Positions 1 through 10,565 are shown, counted from the first letter of the stretch. The stretch is DNA of 64,000 nucleotides from Desmodus rotundus (GCF_022682495.2 NC_071390.1:146668583-146732582), one strand, 5' to 3'. Translations and numbers: made by a program. The notes: a model not told the origin generated them from the sequence alone.

Positions 1-3000
1 GGCAGTGCTTTGATAGAAGAACACACCGAGTTTGAGCTCAGGGGTGTGGGAGGCAGAGGACCTGAGGGAGGGGAGAAGCCAGGCAGCAGCAGGGGGATGG
101 AGGCCACCCTTTGCGGCACTGGCCAGCGTGGAAGTCGACAAACAAAAATCCTGGGGCAGGAGTGGTGATTAGAAAACGTATGCGAAATGCGTTCATTACT
201 GAAATCGCACCTGCCCCCAGTTCCTGGGAGAGCCTGAGATAATACGTGTGCTTGCATTAGAATTATAAAGCTCAGCTGTTGATCTTTTTATTTTTGGAAT
301 GTCTATCCCTCTAATTACTTTACAGTCCAAATGATTAAAAAAAGGAGCAGAGAGCAACAGATGAGCCCAAATTGCTGTGTTTAAAGGAAGCAGGGCTGTC
401 TGCGTGGGGCTCTCCCTGTAATGAGAGCCCCTGCTGGGGGCTGTTTAGACAAACTCCTAGGACAGTCTCAGCGCTTCGGAGCCATCTAGGCTTCCCAGTG
501 AAAGGCAAGTTCGGCTTGGGGCAGCGTCTGTCGGAAAGGGGCGGCGGGAGGAAGCTGGTGGCTGTGTTTTGAATTAATGGGTTCAGCTTCATTTTGAGTA
601 CAAGGTTATTTTAGAAAAACCTTCCCAGGCTGGCCGTCCCTGATGTGGCCAGTGCAGCCTTGGAGCAGACAGTCTGGAAATAGCAATGTCTCGGAGTCTC
701 AAAGGCAAACGCGGGGGCCTCCCCTTCAAGGAGCGCGGCCTTGCACCAGCCCTTGGTCCCCGACGCCCCGCAGCCCTTCGTGACTCGTAGCTTCACCACC
801 AGCCAGGGTGGTTGGAGGAGTCTCATCCGCACTAGCTGAAAGGGGGTGACCCCAGCAGCGAAATCTCTCTGAAATGTGTTAAGTGGAATAATGCAAAGGC
901 CCCCGTCCCCATCCGGTGGTGAGTCTCTCCAAGAGCCTTTTCGGCGTCACAGACTCTAGTGCCAGGTGCAAATATGACTTGGTAGAAGTGGCTTCAGACA
1001 CCGCGGGCGATGGCATCCCGGTGCCTCAGATGACTCCTCTCGGCTACAGCCACGTGGGGGTCAACATTCATTTCTGAGGAGGAGCCTTTGGAAGGGGGCT
1101 ACAGGCATGCCCACCCAGGAAGGGCTTGCTAAAGAATTTGTGTTATTAAAGATAACTTAGTCTCTTAGTGACTCGAAGAGAAGTTAAACCAAAGGCATTT
1201 CGCTTTTGCATTGTTTTCTTAATTTAAAAATATCTTTCTTTTCCTTTGGCCTAGGCCAAATAACCTTTGAACATCTGGTCAAAATACTGGGTTTTTTTTC
1301 AGAGTGTTGAAACTATTTTTCTCAGGTAACTTAAAAGAGACCCTCACTTCTTGATGATTAAAAAGATAGATGGGTCCCTTATTTGCAAAATCTTTAAAGT
1401 CTCTAACTTGTTCTGGAGAAGGAAGAACAGATTAAGTCAATACAATCTGGCCACTACATTGGTTTTCCAAGTTGATGAACTTGGACACATTTCTATAATT
1501 ACAGGTTTCCCTTTGATGCTTGAAGAATTAATTTTTTTCCCACGTAAAGCATCTCCATATGCTATTTATTTATTTATTATTAAGGGGGATGTTTTGACCT
1601 AACAAGCTAAAATCCACATGAGTGATATGCTCTCTACACAGGTATAATGGACTATGAAACGATCCACGTTCTGAACTTTGATGAGGCAAGACATAAATCC
1701 TTTTATTTTCCCCACGTGAAGTAATGCTTTTGGGAGTTATATGGTATCAAGTTTTCCAAAGGGCAGTCATATTAAATGTTTTAGCCTTCTACCTTCCTCT
1801 TTAACCTTGAAAAGTTAGTGTTTAATCCCAGTTTACGGATGGGCAAGAGGTAGGCAAGATCGTCTGGGTGCTGGGCTTACATTCGCTTATGCTGATGGAA
1901 ATGAGGTTTGAAACTGCTGATGGTGGCTAGTTTGGGGTTCGTTTCTGCCGGGTTGGGTTGCCAACCCTGACACAAGCCAGAACCTTAGATCAATAGCTCT
2001 TCACACAGGAGGCGTTCTCATCAGATTGCTCATCTGGCAACCACAGACACAATGGCAGGCTGCAGGTTTTAGCCAAGAAAGATATTGGCAGCACTGTATG
2101 TCAGCTCATTAAAAATTTTGCATAGGAGGAAGTTAAGCTTATAAGATGGTAATATTATCTTCTGTGACTAGGTAGAAATTAATTGATGCATTTTGGTAGA
2201 ATACCATAAAGAGTAACTTTGAAGTTGAACTTGATTTACATATTTAATTTTAAGACTGAGGACAACCTTTTTCTCTTCTTCCCCCATCCTCCCCCTAAAC
2301 CAAATTAACAACAATAATAACAGTGTTTTTTAATGATAGTAAGAAGAAAACAGATTAAGACATTAAGTTGGGAGGTTTGGACTTTGGACATATGGGGACC
2401 CTATGAAATGGGCCAAAAGGTACTCCTCCCATCCAATTTACTTCAGGCTTGGCCCGATGTGGAGAAGGATGTTCCTTCTGTGTTATCATAGATTTTGAAT
2501 TAAAAAAAGAAATCTCGACTACCAAACTATTTATCCTTTTCTGGGAACAGCTTTTATCCTCATTTGCATATTTTGGAAGGACAAAACTGACCCCTTCTCA
2601 GTTCCCTCCTACTCACACTTCCACACAGCAAGTTCCACTTAAACATGGCCACCAGGGGCTTTCCCTCAGGAGTTTGTACACTTTTTTCATAAGGGAACAG
2701 AATATATTGTGGTAACACGGTCTCAGGTAAATCATTCATTTAAAGCAGTTCAGAAGAAACGTCTGTAAACTGTAACCGTTTGCAGGGTTGTAGCACTCAA
2801 GTAAAGAAAATGCCAGCAAAGAGGATTCAGAGCAGTAGTCAAATTCTGCAGTCAGAGACAGGCATCGGTGAAGAATTGTTACAGGGGCTAACTCTGTAGG
2901 AAATGATTTTTCTTGTGCCATATATTGTAGTTGGAGGACAATTTCAGTTTTGTTTCGTTTTCCCCAGGGTGGCACATTAATATGAAGATATTTAGAAACC

Positions 3001-4689
3001 TTCACTACAGAGCATGATTTCAGAAATGATGAAACAATAAACAAGAATCTGGTATTAATAATCTGTGGGTTTTAAATTTGGTGCCATTAAAAGATTTAAG
3101 GGTTGGTAATTTCATGTGTCCTACAAAGTAAAACATGCCTCAGGACACACAGACACATGACTCGTGTGGGGCTTGAACATCTGACATTAAACACACAGGT
3201 GGAGGCCTGGTGTCCATGGGCTCCGTGGCGATAATACTACCTCATTAATTCAAACCTCACAGAGCCAGACTTGGGGATGAATCAGGTTGAAAAGACATGG
3301 GGCTGAAGTTTACATTTGTGTATTTGACAGACTTTGCTTAAAAAAGACAAAAGACCTAAGAGTTGCCCATAGTTGAGGCAAAGGTGATCAAAGAGAGCAC
3401 ACGAAACCAGAGGAGCACCAAACACAGATAAACCATTGGGAAGCTAAATATAACTGATGTCACCTCAGCCTCAGAACAGGTTTCCCACAGGCCTCAACAG
3501 AGCAACACTTTATTAACCAAAGTATGCTCCAGGAAGAGTACGAGAGCAGTCCTTCTTGCAAAACATCTCTCGAGAGGGTCTGAATTAACAAAGGGTTTTC
3601 TTTACCCATTCATCTTTTATAAAGAACACAATTGAAATAAAATTATAAGAAGAGCTATTTTAATAAAGGTGATCAGGGAAAGTGGTTCCATTGTGTTGGT
3701 TCAGGAGAGGAGGTTTTCTTTCCTCACACACACCAGCCACTTCTGCCAGAGGCATTTCAGGCGCCAGCTCTGCAGGTTGTCATTAGTGGGATTTGCAAGC
3801 CCTTCTCACCACCAGCACTTGCCTTTGCAAGTGCCTCTCTGATTGAGGAGGATGAAGATGATGAATGTGGCTGGGACATTCTGGATCTTGTACTTCGATA
3901 AATTTACCCATACGTTAACCAGGGTGTTCTCTGATCCAACCAGGACATCCCAGGACACACTGCCTGGTGGCCAGACAAGCTGGGCTTCCCCTGGCCTCCT
4001 CCCCAGAAGTAATTTGTCATGGTGTCTGTTCTTACATGACACGTAAGTGCCTTTGTGAAAAGCTGCTGCAAGCATGCACGCAGCTCTGTGTGCTTTCAGC
4101 TTGAGGCTGGTACACTCTAGAGCCACTGAGTGCCCTGGGGAATGCGAGAGTGTTCTGAATAGCAGAGAGAAGCCAGGACGTCAGTTTTTAGCCACATGTG
4201 TTGTGATTTTCTGAAAATCACAACAAATTTCTCTTTCTTCCCTCTGCAAAAAAGGGACTCCAAAATGCTTCTCACTTGACAAAGGTCAATTTTGCTCTTT
4301 TTGCAGTGGCAGTATTTTATGAGTCAGAATCCTGTCATATCATATTTTATGTGGCTCTTTCCACTGAATTAATTGCACAAAGTCCTGTTCTGCTAGAGAA
4401 ACAAATACTTCTGTAAAATATTTATCTTCTCTAATAGTCTAATCCTATGCCAACATAACAGTAACACCTGCCAAACAGAAAACCCTTGATAATCTAGGAT
4501 TAAATAACATTACTATTATTTTTTGTAGGCCAGCAGGATTGTCCAAAGGATCAGTGATAACGGAGATCCATGCAGGTGGGTAGACTTCAGAAGATAACAC
4601 TGGAATAACATTCTGTCTTTATACCAAGTGAAGGGGACACTACACAATTTAAACAAGAGAAAGTTCAGAGTGGAAAATAATACCTTGTG
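1..4689. other. Unassigned non-coding DNA
   Basis: I recognise no gene, exon or repeat family here. The first 1.1 kb is moderately GC-rich, with a small CpG cluster near 690-800; the rest is AT-rich. A weak MIR-like core motif (Ala-type tRNA SINE core wording around 1825-1860) is too degraded to call. Open frames here are short and have no recognisable protein signature. Confidence 0.6.
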
Positions 4690-4769
4690 TTTTGTAGCAT
4701 GCATTGTAGCTTATGAGATGTTTTCATATATGTTTGTCTTTCCCATTTCTGCAGACTCCTCGTTGGGCA

Positions 4770-4872
4770 TTAGTAGTTCCCTCTAATGGATGAGAAAACT
4801 GGGGTTCAGAAATATTACTGACTCAGCTAGTAGGTAGGAGAACTGGGCTGAAAACCTAGGTATTTAAATTCT
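4770..4872 (-). repeat. MIR SINE fragment
   Basis: The stretch reads as the reverse complement of the MIR core: the 'gatgagaaaactg' motif is followed by a 'cagctagtag' block and a GGGCTGAAA-type block. It is diverged, as expected for this old pan-mammalian SINE. Confidence 0.6.
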
Positions 4873-5089
4873 GACTTCACTATTTTTTCATTACATTCCC
4901 ACTAATAGGGAATATGTTAGAATGAATCAGTGTTGCTTTATGAATTTCTGCATAAGATTTTTCAAAGTAAAATTTGTATCATGGAATGAAACATTGAACC
5001 AGCTCACAGGGATGCTCCTCCAAGACCTTTCCCTTCAGAGATCTCCAGGAAGTTATCTCAAGAAGGAGCATCTCAGATGTGTGTACATT

Positions 5090-5155
5090 AAAAAAAAAAA
5101 AAAAAAAGGAAAGAAGGAAGGAAGGAAGGACGGAAGAAAGGAAGGGAGGAAGGTC
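5090..5155 (+). repeat. A-tract plus (GGAA)n microsatellite
   Basis: An 18-base run of A is followed by about 45 bases of imperfect GGAA/GAAA tandem repeats. The leading A-run looks like a retroposon tail that has expanded into a purine microsatellite, but I could not identify a SINE or L1 body upstream of it. Confidence 0.85.
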
Positions 5156-5928
5156 AAGGTCAGGTAAGTAAAAAACAAAGCAGAACCAGACTGAGGGAGA
5201 AGTGGCCTTTGTGAATGAACCCATCCACCCACCTAGGCCTCCACTTGGAGAGTTCTGTGGGGTTGCCCTATTCAGCAAGGAGGGCCTGAAGCATGCAAGG
5301 GTGTGGGGAACTCCAAGAATGTGGGTTTTGAGTCAAAATAGAAATTTTCCTTACATTGACTCACAGGGGATTAGAAAGTAGTGGATGGATTAGAAGGAAA
5401 TGCTTCAGTTAATGATTTAATCCTATTAGGCAACAGTAAGTCATTTTTCTTAAAGGCTCTCTTGCCAAAAAGTAGAAAAAGAAAAGGTACATCTACAGTT
5501 TGTGAGATAATTGTTTCTGAAGAGTTGCTTGCCTAAGGCCTCTTGAATGCTACATTTTCTTCCATTTTGCATGACTTTCTCTTCTAAAGAAAACAATGAA
5601 TTTTATTTTGGGTGTGAGCTGGGACATTAGTATAAGGCTTCCCAGCCTGGCTGTCCCAGCTTGTTGTTTGAGTCCTTCCTAGGAGGGCGCTGACAGGAGC
5701 AGCAGCAAGTGAGGAACTCTGGCTTCCATTCCCGTTGTCAAGTCCAGTTATGCAGGGGAGTGAAATAGAAAATGAAACCAAATGGTTAACCTGATTTTTA
5801 CTTTGTAGACTTGAAAGCTGAGCTCCTCCCACCCCCTTCTTGCTTCACAAGACTCTCCTTGAAGGGTGAGAACTTTGTTTAAGATATTTTGTTCTGTCAT
5901 TTCTGTTGTATTTAAATGTCCCTTAGTG

Positions 5929-6666
5929 AATACAGATTGGTACAGCCACTATGGAAAACAGTGTGGAGGTCCCTCAAAAAATTAAAAAAAGAAACTGCCT
6001 TACAACCCAATACTTCTATTGTACTTCTGAATGTTTATCCCATGACATCCAAAACATTAATTTGAAAGAATATATGCACCTCTATATGTTCATTGCTACA
6101 TGATTTACAATAGCCAAGATATGAAAGCAACCCAAGTGTCCATCAGTAGATGAGTGAATAAAAAATCAGTGGTACATGTACACAACGGAATATTATTTAG
6201 CCATAAAAATGAATGAAATCTTACTATTTATAAGAGTATGGATGGACCTAGAAGGTATTATGCTTAGTGAAATAAGTCAGACAGAGAAAAACAAATTCCG
6301 TATGATTTTACTTATATGTGGAATTTAAAGAGCAAAATAAAAAAGCAAAATAGAAACGGACTCATAGATGCAGAGAACAGACTGATGGTTGATGGAGGGG
6401 AAGGGGGCTGGAGGGCTGGGTGGGAAAGGTGGAGGAAATAAGAAGTACAAATTGATAGTCGCAAAATGGCACTGAGATGTAAAGTACAGCATAAGGAATG
6501 TCGTCTATAATATTGTAATAACTATGTATGGTGTCAAGTGGGTACTTGAAATATTGGGGGGACCACTTTGTAAAGTATATGATTTTCTAACCATTATGTT
6601 GTACACCCCAAAATAATGTAAAATAATTGAATGCAAACTGTAATTGAAAATTATATTAATAAAATG
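5929..6666 (+). mobile_element. 5'-truncated L1 (end of ORF2 and 3' UTR)
   Basis: The element opens inside the end of L1 ORF2 ('cactatggaaaacagtgtgg' block). It runs through the characteristic 3' UTR, with the 'tgatggttgatgg', 'gtacagcataaggaa' and 'aaagtatatgatt' blocks, to an AATAAAATG tail. Both sides carry the same 15 bases, aaatgtcccttagtg, at 5914-5928 and 6667-6681. That is a perfect target-site duplication and fixes the boundaries. It is severely 5'-truncated (738 bp against roughly 6 kb for a full L1) and encodes no intact protein. The perfect duplication suggests a fairly recent insertion. Confidence 0.9.
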
Positions 6667-6753
6667 AAATGTCCCTTAGTGGAAGAGTGGTCTTGGGGTT
6701 CAGATAAATTTGTTGACATAAAGGAGGCAGAGGAACATGTATTATTTTCATGA

Positions 6754-7558
6754 TTTGCCCACAGAGCTCCCCATCCAACGCAGATGAAAATAAGTCTACC
6801 AAGACATGATCTGCCTGGGGAGGAAAGGTGGCCGAACTCTCAAAGGAGAAGGACCAGAAGCCTTTTCCCCAATGGGCTTTTATTGGGTTGCACAGGAATA
6901 CAGGTAAAGCTCATCAATCATTGTCAGGCAGTAAGAATCAAACAATAGATAACATTCAAAGAACTAGGAGGGCTTATTCTGAGTCAGGGTCAGTTAGCTT
7001 AAAGGGCTACAAAACTTTGGGAAACAAACTCATTTCCTGCTTGGACCTTATCAGAAAATTGAGGGCATTCTTAGTAAGGCAGGTTTCACAGGATTTTATG
7101 TATTCTTTCTTAGGCCTGATTGCCCCAGGGAATTGCCCATTCCTGCCCAGGGCTGCACCGCCCTCCTGCATTGCTTCAGGCTTAAGTCAGGCAGGGGAAG
7201 TAAGGCAGCCAAGAGATTAGGAGGCTTCTGGCAGACAGAATGAGGACTCAGGCTATGCCAAAGCTGAGGGGTGAGGATCCAACATCCCCCTTTTCTATAG
7301 CCCCCCAAGTCCTTCCCTGAAGACCCCTTCATGACTGTGCCTGTCTTAGGTCATCCCTGCCTTGAGGAAACTTACCTGTCATTGGCTAACCAGTCATCCA
7401 CCTGGGGCCAACCAGGGTGAAGTAAAAGTGGGCAGAGGTGGTGCCCCTGCCAGGGATAAGCTTTGTCTCCTTAGTGGCTTATGGTCCCAAGGTCTCTTAT
7501 TTAGCTTTAGCCCTGGGGCAATTATAGCTTCTGAAACCAGGCAGGGCAGTTCCCAACA
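6754..7558 (-). repeat. 3' LTR of the provirus
   Basis: The copy matches 12258-13062 over exactly 805 bases with 14 substitutions and no indel by hand alignment. On the minus strand it begins TGTTGGGAACTG just after the polypurine tract. The outermost 11 bases present in the other LTR (12247-12257) are not matched at 6743-6753, so the outer edge is lost or replaced. A polyadenylation signal lies at 6879-6884. Confidence 0.95.
6879..6884 (-). terminator. Polyadenylation signal in 3' LTR
   Basis: AATAAA on the minus strand, within an AATAAAAGCCC context, about 125 bases from the end of the LTR. This is a typical position for the R/U5 poly(A) signal of class II elements. The second copy is at 12383-12388. 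Confidence 0.75.
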
Positions 7559-7574
7559 TCTCCCCCTTTTTTGT
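7559..7574 (-). promoter_or_regulatory. 3' polypurine tract
   Basis: On the minus strand a purine run (six A, five G, then AGA) abuts the TG that opens the 3' LTR. In retroviruses this RNase H-resistant tract primes plus-strand DNA synthesis. The position is exact, with no bases between the tract and the LTR. Confidence 0.9.
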
Positions 7575-7638
7575 TTGTGAAATCAATTGTAGTTGTTAAG
7601 CCTGTGAAACCTACTATTTACTGTTCCTGAATGCAATC

Positions 7639-7989
7639 TCAAGAAAACAACCCCCATATACACCATAAAGCACAAATAAGGAGAAAGACAAGGAGACACC
7701 CAAGGGCTGCCATGACCCAAACCCATAAATTCAGTCCGTTGAACCAGTTCTTAGGGTTCAACCATTGTAGATTATCGTGGAAGATCTGGAACACCTTTGG
7801 TCCAGTAAGGCATTTAATGTCACTGAGCTGCTTTTGGAGCTCAAGCTGGAGCTGATCAATTTGTCCTTTGAGACTGGTAGAGAATGTGCCCTGCAGACAA
7901 TGATGAATATCTGCCCAGGAATGTTGACTGGAATTCCACTTCAGGGAGGTGGCACACAGTTTAGAGAAATCTGGATCCGGGGAGTCCAA
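7639..7989 (-). pseudogene. env: env transmembrane subunit, C-terminal remnant
   Basis: This 116-codon open frame covers the end of a class II transmembrane envelope protein. It shows a heptad-like Gln/Leu-rich stretch (residues about 42-58) and a membrane-proximal region rich in Asn, Trp and Phe. A hydrophobic helix (about residues 92-113) follows, with a short tail. The surface subunit, furin site and fusion peptide are absent. The frame begins inside the integrase end, so a deletion has brought the end of pol next to the end of env. It overlaps the integrase C-terminal remnant in another frame and ends about 65 bases before the polypurine tract. Fusion function is not possible from this remnant. 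Confidence 0.85.
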
Positions 7990-8297
7990 TGGAGCAGTGG
8001 TGAGTCGTGGCTGGGGAAGCCTTTTCTGTGATATGGCTTCACCCTCTTAACCAGCAGCTCCAAAGGTCCTTCTGGAGAGTAAACACAAGCATACTCTCTC
8101 CCCCAAGTTAATAGTTCAACTGGGCCTTCCCATTTTCCTTCCCCTAACAGGTCTTTGTATAAGACCAAGGGTTGTGGGCCTGCAGGACTGTTTTGTACAG
8201 CATGTCTGTCTATGGGTGACTTTAGATTATCATCACAATTCAAAAAATTGTATGTACATAATGCTAGCATGGTAAAATTCCTGGGGGATGTTTACTG
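7941..8297 (-). pseudogene. pol: Integrase C-terminal domain remnant
   Basis: The frame holds the helix after the integrase catalytic core (LALCTYNFLN block) and then the DNA-binding C-terminal domain with its W-G-P and TWGR-type motifs. This is the region that contacts DNA in class II integrases. It is open for 109 codons from 8270 and ends just past the start of the env remnant, reproducing the usual pol/env overlap on the minus strand. It continues the catalytic core at 8322-8606, separated by an in-phase-breaking change near the internal polypurine tract. Confidence 0.85.
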
Positions 8298-8313
8298 ACT
8301 CCCCCTTTTTTGT
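8298..8313 (-). promoter_or_regulatory. Second (central) polypurine-tract-like sequence inside integrase
   Basis: The 16 bases match the 3' polypurine tract at 7559-7574 at 15 positions, and a 17-base core (ctcccccttttttgttt on the plus strand) is identical in both places. It sits where integrase has a Lys-rich K-K-G-G segment. Lentiviruses carry a functional central polypurine tract at the equivalent protein position. Function in this element is inference only. Confidence 0.6.
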
Positions 8314-8321
8314 TTATTTAA

Positions 8322-8612
8322 TTATGTTTTAAAGCTCTGGTGAGCTCTTTCAACAATTGCTTGGCCTGTAGGTTTATAGGGGCAACCTGTTTTATGCCGA
8401 ATTCCCCATTTTTCTAAGAAAGCCTGAGTGGCTTGTGTAATATATTCTGGGCCATTATCAGTCTTGATTTCTTGTGGATGGCCTAGGTGGCTGAAGGCCT
8501 CGAGCTCTAACATTGTTTGCTGATTCCCCAGTGAGGGGAGGGGCCTGTGGAGCACCTGAGTGTCTGCTTGGAAGGACAGGCCCCCTGCTGTTTCTGCAAC
8601 CTGCAAGCTGCA
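8322..8612 (-). pseudogene. pol: Integrase catalytic core, second half
   Basis: This 94-codon open frame carries the second and third catalytic acidic residues of the D,D-35-E core: the Asp in KTDNGPEY and the Glu in VERAHQ. The separation is the usual one, about 35 residues, with the conserved W-G-I and Y-x-P-x-G-Q-A blocks between them. The first half of the core, including the first catalytic Asp, lies at 8988-9008 and is separated from this part by an inserted segment. The fragment is well preserved, but it has no start of its own. Confidence 0.9.
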
Positions 8613-8631
8613 AAGAGTTGGAGCAGTGAGT

Positions 8632-8975
8632 TAATTACCCTATTGTTCTCAGGACCTAGTAGTTCCTAGGTTTAGAATTTGCAGTGTTTCAAATGCTTAG
8701 ATGCTTATTATTCCTTTTATTTCTTTTCCCATGTCACACATGAACAAGGTATCTATCTTTTTCTTTTATTCCTTCTTACCCTTTTCCTTCACAATCCTAC
8801 ACTTTTCTTTCCTTCACTTTCTTAATTCCTTACTTACAGACCATCTACGACTTACTTGAACTTTTTACAACATACATAATCCACATAACGTTCCTAAATA
8901 AGCTTAATAAGTCTTTTAAAACTTAAGCCTGACTATACTGCCAAATGTTTCACTTAAGGAGTATATTATGAAATG
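8632..8975 (-). other. Unexplained insertion splitting integrase
   Basis: About 344 bases interrupt integrase between its first catalytic Asp and the rest of the core. The segment is AT-rich, purine-biased on the viral strand, and has many stops. I recognise neither retroviral protein wording nor a known repeat in it. Imperfect direct repeats of about 18 bases bracket it: aagagttggagcagtgagt at 8613-8631 and aagaggggcagagtgagt at 8976-8993. This suggests an insertion with target duplication, but no A-tail or terminal inverted repeat is visible. Confidence 0.55.
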
Positions 8976-8987
8976 AAGAGGGGCAGA

Positions 8988-9145
8988 GTGAGTAACATCT
9001 GTTTGCCAAATCATTTGAGGTTGCAACCTCTAGGGTTAATCCCAAGAGTAGGGGGTGCTTTTAAAAGCACTTGACAATCTGGACATTCTCTGATAATCAG
9101 TTTTGCTTGGGCCCATGGAATATTAAATTCTTTACGTAGGGCCTG
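8988..9145 (-). pseudogene. pol: Integrase zinc-binding domain and start of catalytic core
   Basis: On the minus strand this holds the second His of the HHCC zinc finger (HQNSQALR), the CPDC cysteine pair, and the WQTDVTH block with the first catalytic Asp at 8988-9008. The first zinc-finger His lies in a different frame just upstream, so a frameshift separates RNase H from integrase. These motifs belong to class II integrases. Confidence 0.8.
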
Positions 9146-9146
9146 A

Positions 9147-9600
9147 CTATTTTGGTGAAAAAAATTGATGAGAGATCACTGCATATTGAAAAGTATCTGC
9201 TAGGCTGACAAGGGCATCAGCCCAAGAATTACCCTCTGCCATAGGTCTGGGCAAGCCCAAATGAGATCGGATATGGGTAGCAAATAAGGGGTGCTTCCTT
9301 TTATCTAAAAGACTTTGCAGGGTTAGAACTAGACTTAGTAACTGAGGCTCAATGGACCCTTTTAATAGAGCCTGATCTATATGAAGGAGTGTATATACAG
9401 TATAACCAGAGTCACAAACTAAGTTAAGAGGCTCTTGGGCCAATGCTGGAGGGCAAGAATAGCCCTTGAAATTTCCGCCCATTGGGTGGAAGAGTGCCCT
9501 CCAGAAAGAAAATGTTTCCACTCATTCCCTTCTTTCCAGGTGATAGCAGCTTTCCCTGTTTTTCCTGAACCATCGATAAAGATGGTTCTAGCTTTAGGAA
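9147..9600 (-). pseudogene. pol: RNase H domain, frameshifted
   Basis: RNase H degrades the RNA strand of the replication hybrid. Two overlapping frames carry it. The upstream frame (to 9419) has the first Asp (FIDGSG) and the Glu (WAEISRA). The downstream frame (9147-9521) has the second Asp (VCDSGY), the conserved HIRSH block and the last Asp (NSWADAL). All four metal-binding residues are visible, but a frameshift around 9420-9520 puts them in different frames, so no single product contains them. Confidence 0.85.
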
Positions 9601-9922
9601 TAGGAGTGGTGCTGAATTTTTCCCCTATGCAGATATTAAGAGTGGGGAGGTTTTGGAGAAGTCTATTAGAAGGTAAATGAATATTAAGATTCCCTACAAA
9701 ATCAGTGACTGCACATTGAAATTGTAAAGATTGACTATAAAGTTGTAGATACACTTGGGTGAGGGGAAGATATATAACAGCTGGGTGGTGGCTAAAAAGC
9801 GGACTTACTCTATCATGGCCTTTGGTAATAAGCTGACGTAGCGCAGTAATATAAGTAGTAATAGTGTGCTGGGGTTGATGGGATAAAAATAACCATTCAA
9901 TCATTTCTAAATTAGGTGACAA
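9601..9922 (-). pseudogene. pol: Reverse transcriptase connection domain remnant
   Basis: This open frame opens near an LEMIEWLFL-type block and reads as the connection domain that links the polymerase to RNase H, with the conserved tyrosine/threonine-rich helix and the IYLPLT strand. It is continuous with the first half of RNase H. The polymerase fingers and palm, including the catalytic YxDD loop, are not found anywhere in the provirus. Confidence 0.75.
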
Positions 9923-10018
9923 CTGTCAGGTTAGGCCAGGAAGCATCCCTAGTGTGGGGAAGCAAAAAAGTCTGACAGGTAATTGTCAGTTTACCTTAAT
10001 GAGCTGCCTGGAAGAAAG

Positions 10019-10100
10019 TTACTGGTTAACTAAATCTAATTCCTGTCTAGCCTGATCACTTAAGGATCTAGGAGAATTTAGGTTTGAATCTGGACAGTGG
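10019..10100 (-). pseudogene. pol: Reverse transcriptase thumb remnant
   Basis: A short stretch with an N-S-P-R-x-L block followed by an ELDLVNQ helix matches the thumb subdomain of class II reverse transcriptases. A stop follows at 10019-10021. It lies directly beside the end of protease (10110-10300), so the fingers and palm have been deleted between the two. Confidence 0.65.
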
Positions 10101-10109
10101 CCGCTATGG

Positions 10110-10300
10110 AAAAGGTGGCAGGGTGATTTGTATTCCCCACTGAGTGAGGAGGTCGCTGCCCCAGATATTAAGTGGGGCAGGGAGGATGTAGCGTCGAATT
10201 CGTCTAACTTGACCATCTGGACCAAAGCTTTTAAGAGTCCACACACTTTTGTGGGGCTGAGAAATGTCCCCTATTCCAGGTATAAAAATGTAAAGAAAAT
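10110..10300 (-). pseudogene. pro: Aspartic protease, C-terminal half
   Basis: The viral protease cleaves Gag and Pol polyproteins. Here only its second half is visible: a G-I-G block, then the LPAPLNIWGSDLL motif that ends class II proteases (about 10145-10182). The half with the catalytic D-(S/T)-G triad is missing. Upstream sequence passes through two stops and a GC-rich stretch to the gag remnant. Confidence 0.75.
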
Positions 10301-10434
10301 AGAAATCCTTTTCTCAAAATTAAGCATGCCAACAGCCTCCCAAAGTGCGGGGCTGCTGTCCCTTACCTCAGAGATGACCTGGCTGGAACTCCCCTTCCAG
10401 ACGTGCTGTATGCGCCAGTTTTACGCCTGCTGCT

Positions 10435-10565
10435 AGGTGCTGGTGGACCTGGCGGGCCAGGACCTGCGCCTGGCATCAGGTCAGGGGAAGGTTGCGCCCT
10501 CGCACACAGGGAGGCGGGGATTGGAGCCCATTGTCCTTTATACTTTAAGTCTTTGAACATTTCAT
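10435..10565 (-). other. GC-rich segment at the gag/protease junction
   Basis: Between the start of capsid and the protease relic is about 130 bases of GC- and CpG-rich sequence, read on the viral strand as a Pro/Gly/Ala-rich stretch. It does not resemble capsid or nucleocapsid; I see no Cys-His zinc knuckle. It may be proline-rich gag sequence joined by deletion or filler of other origin. Confidence 0.4.

Noticed and set aside
6828..7220. 130-codon plus-strand open frame in the 3' LTR, repeated at 12332-12724
   Set aside because: It begins at GTG, not ATG. It lies antisense within the LTR, and the two copies match because LTRs are copies of each other, not because of selection.
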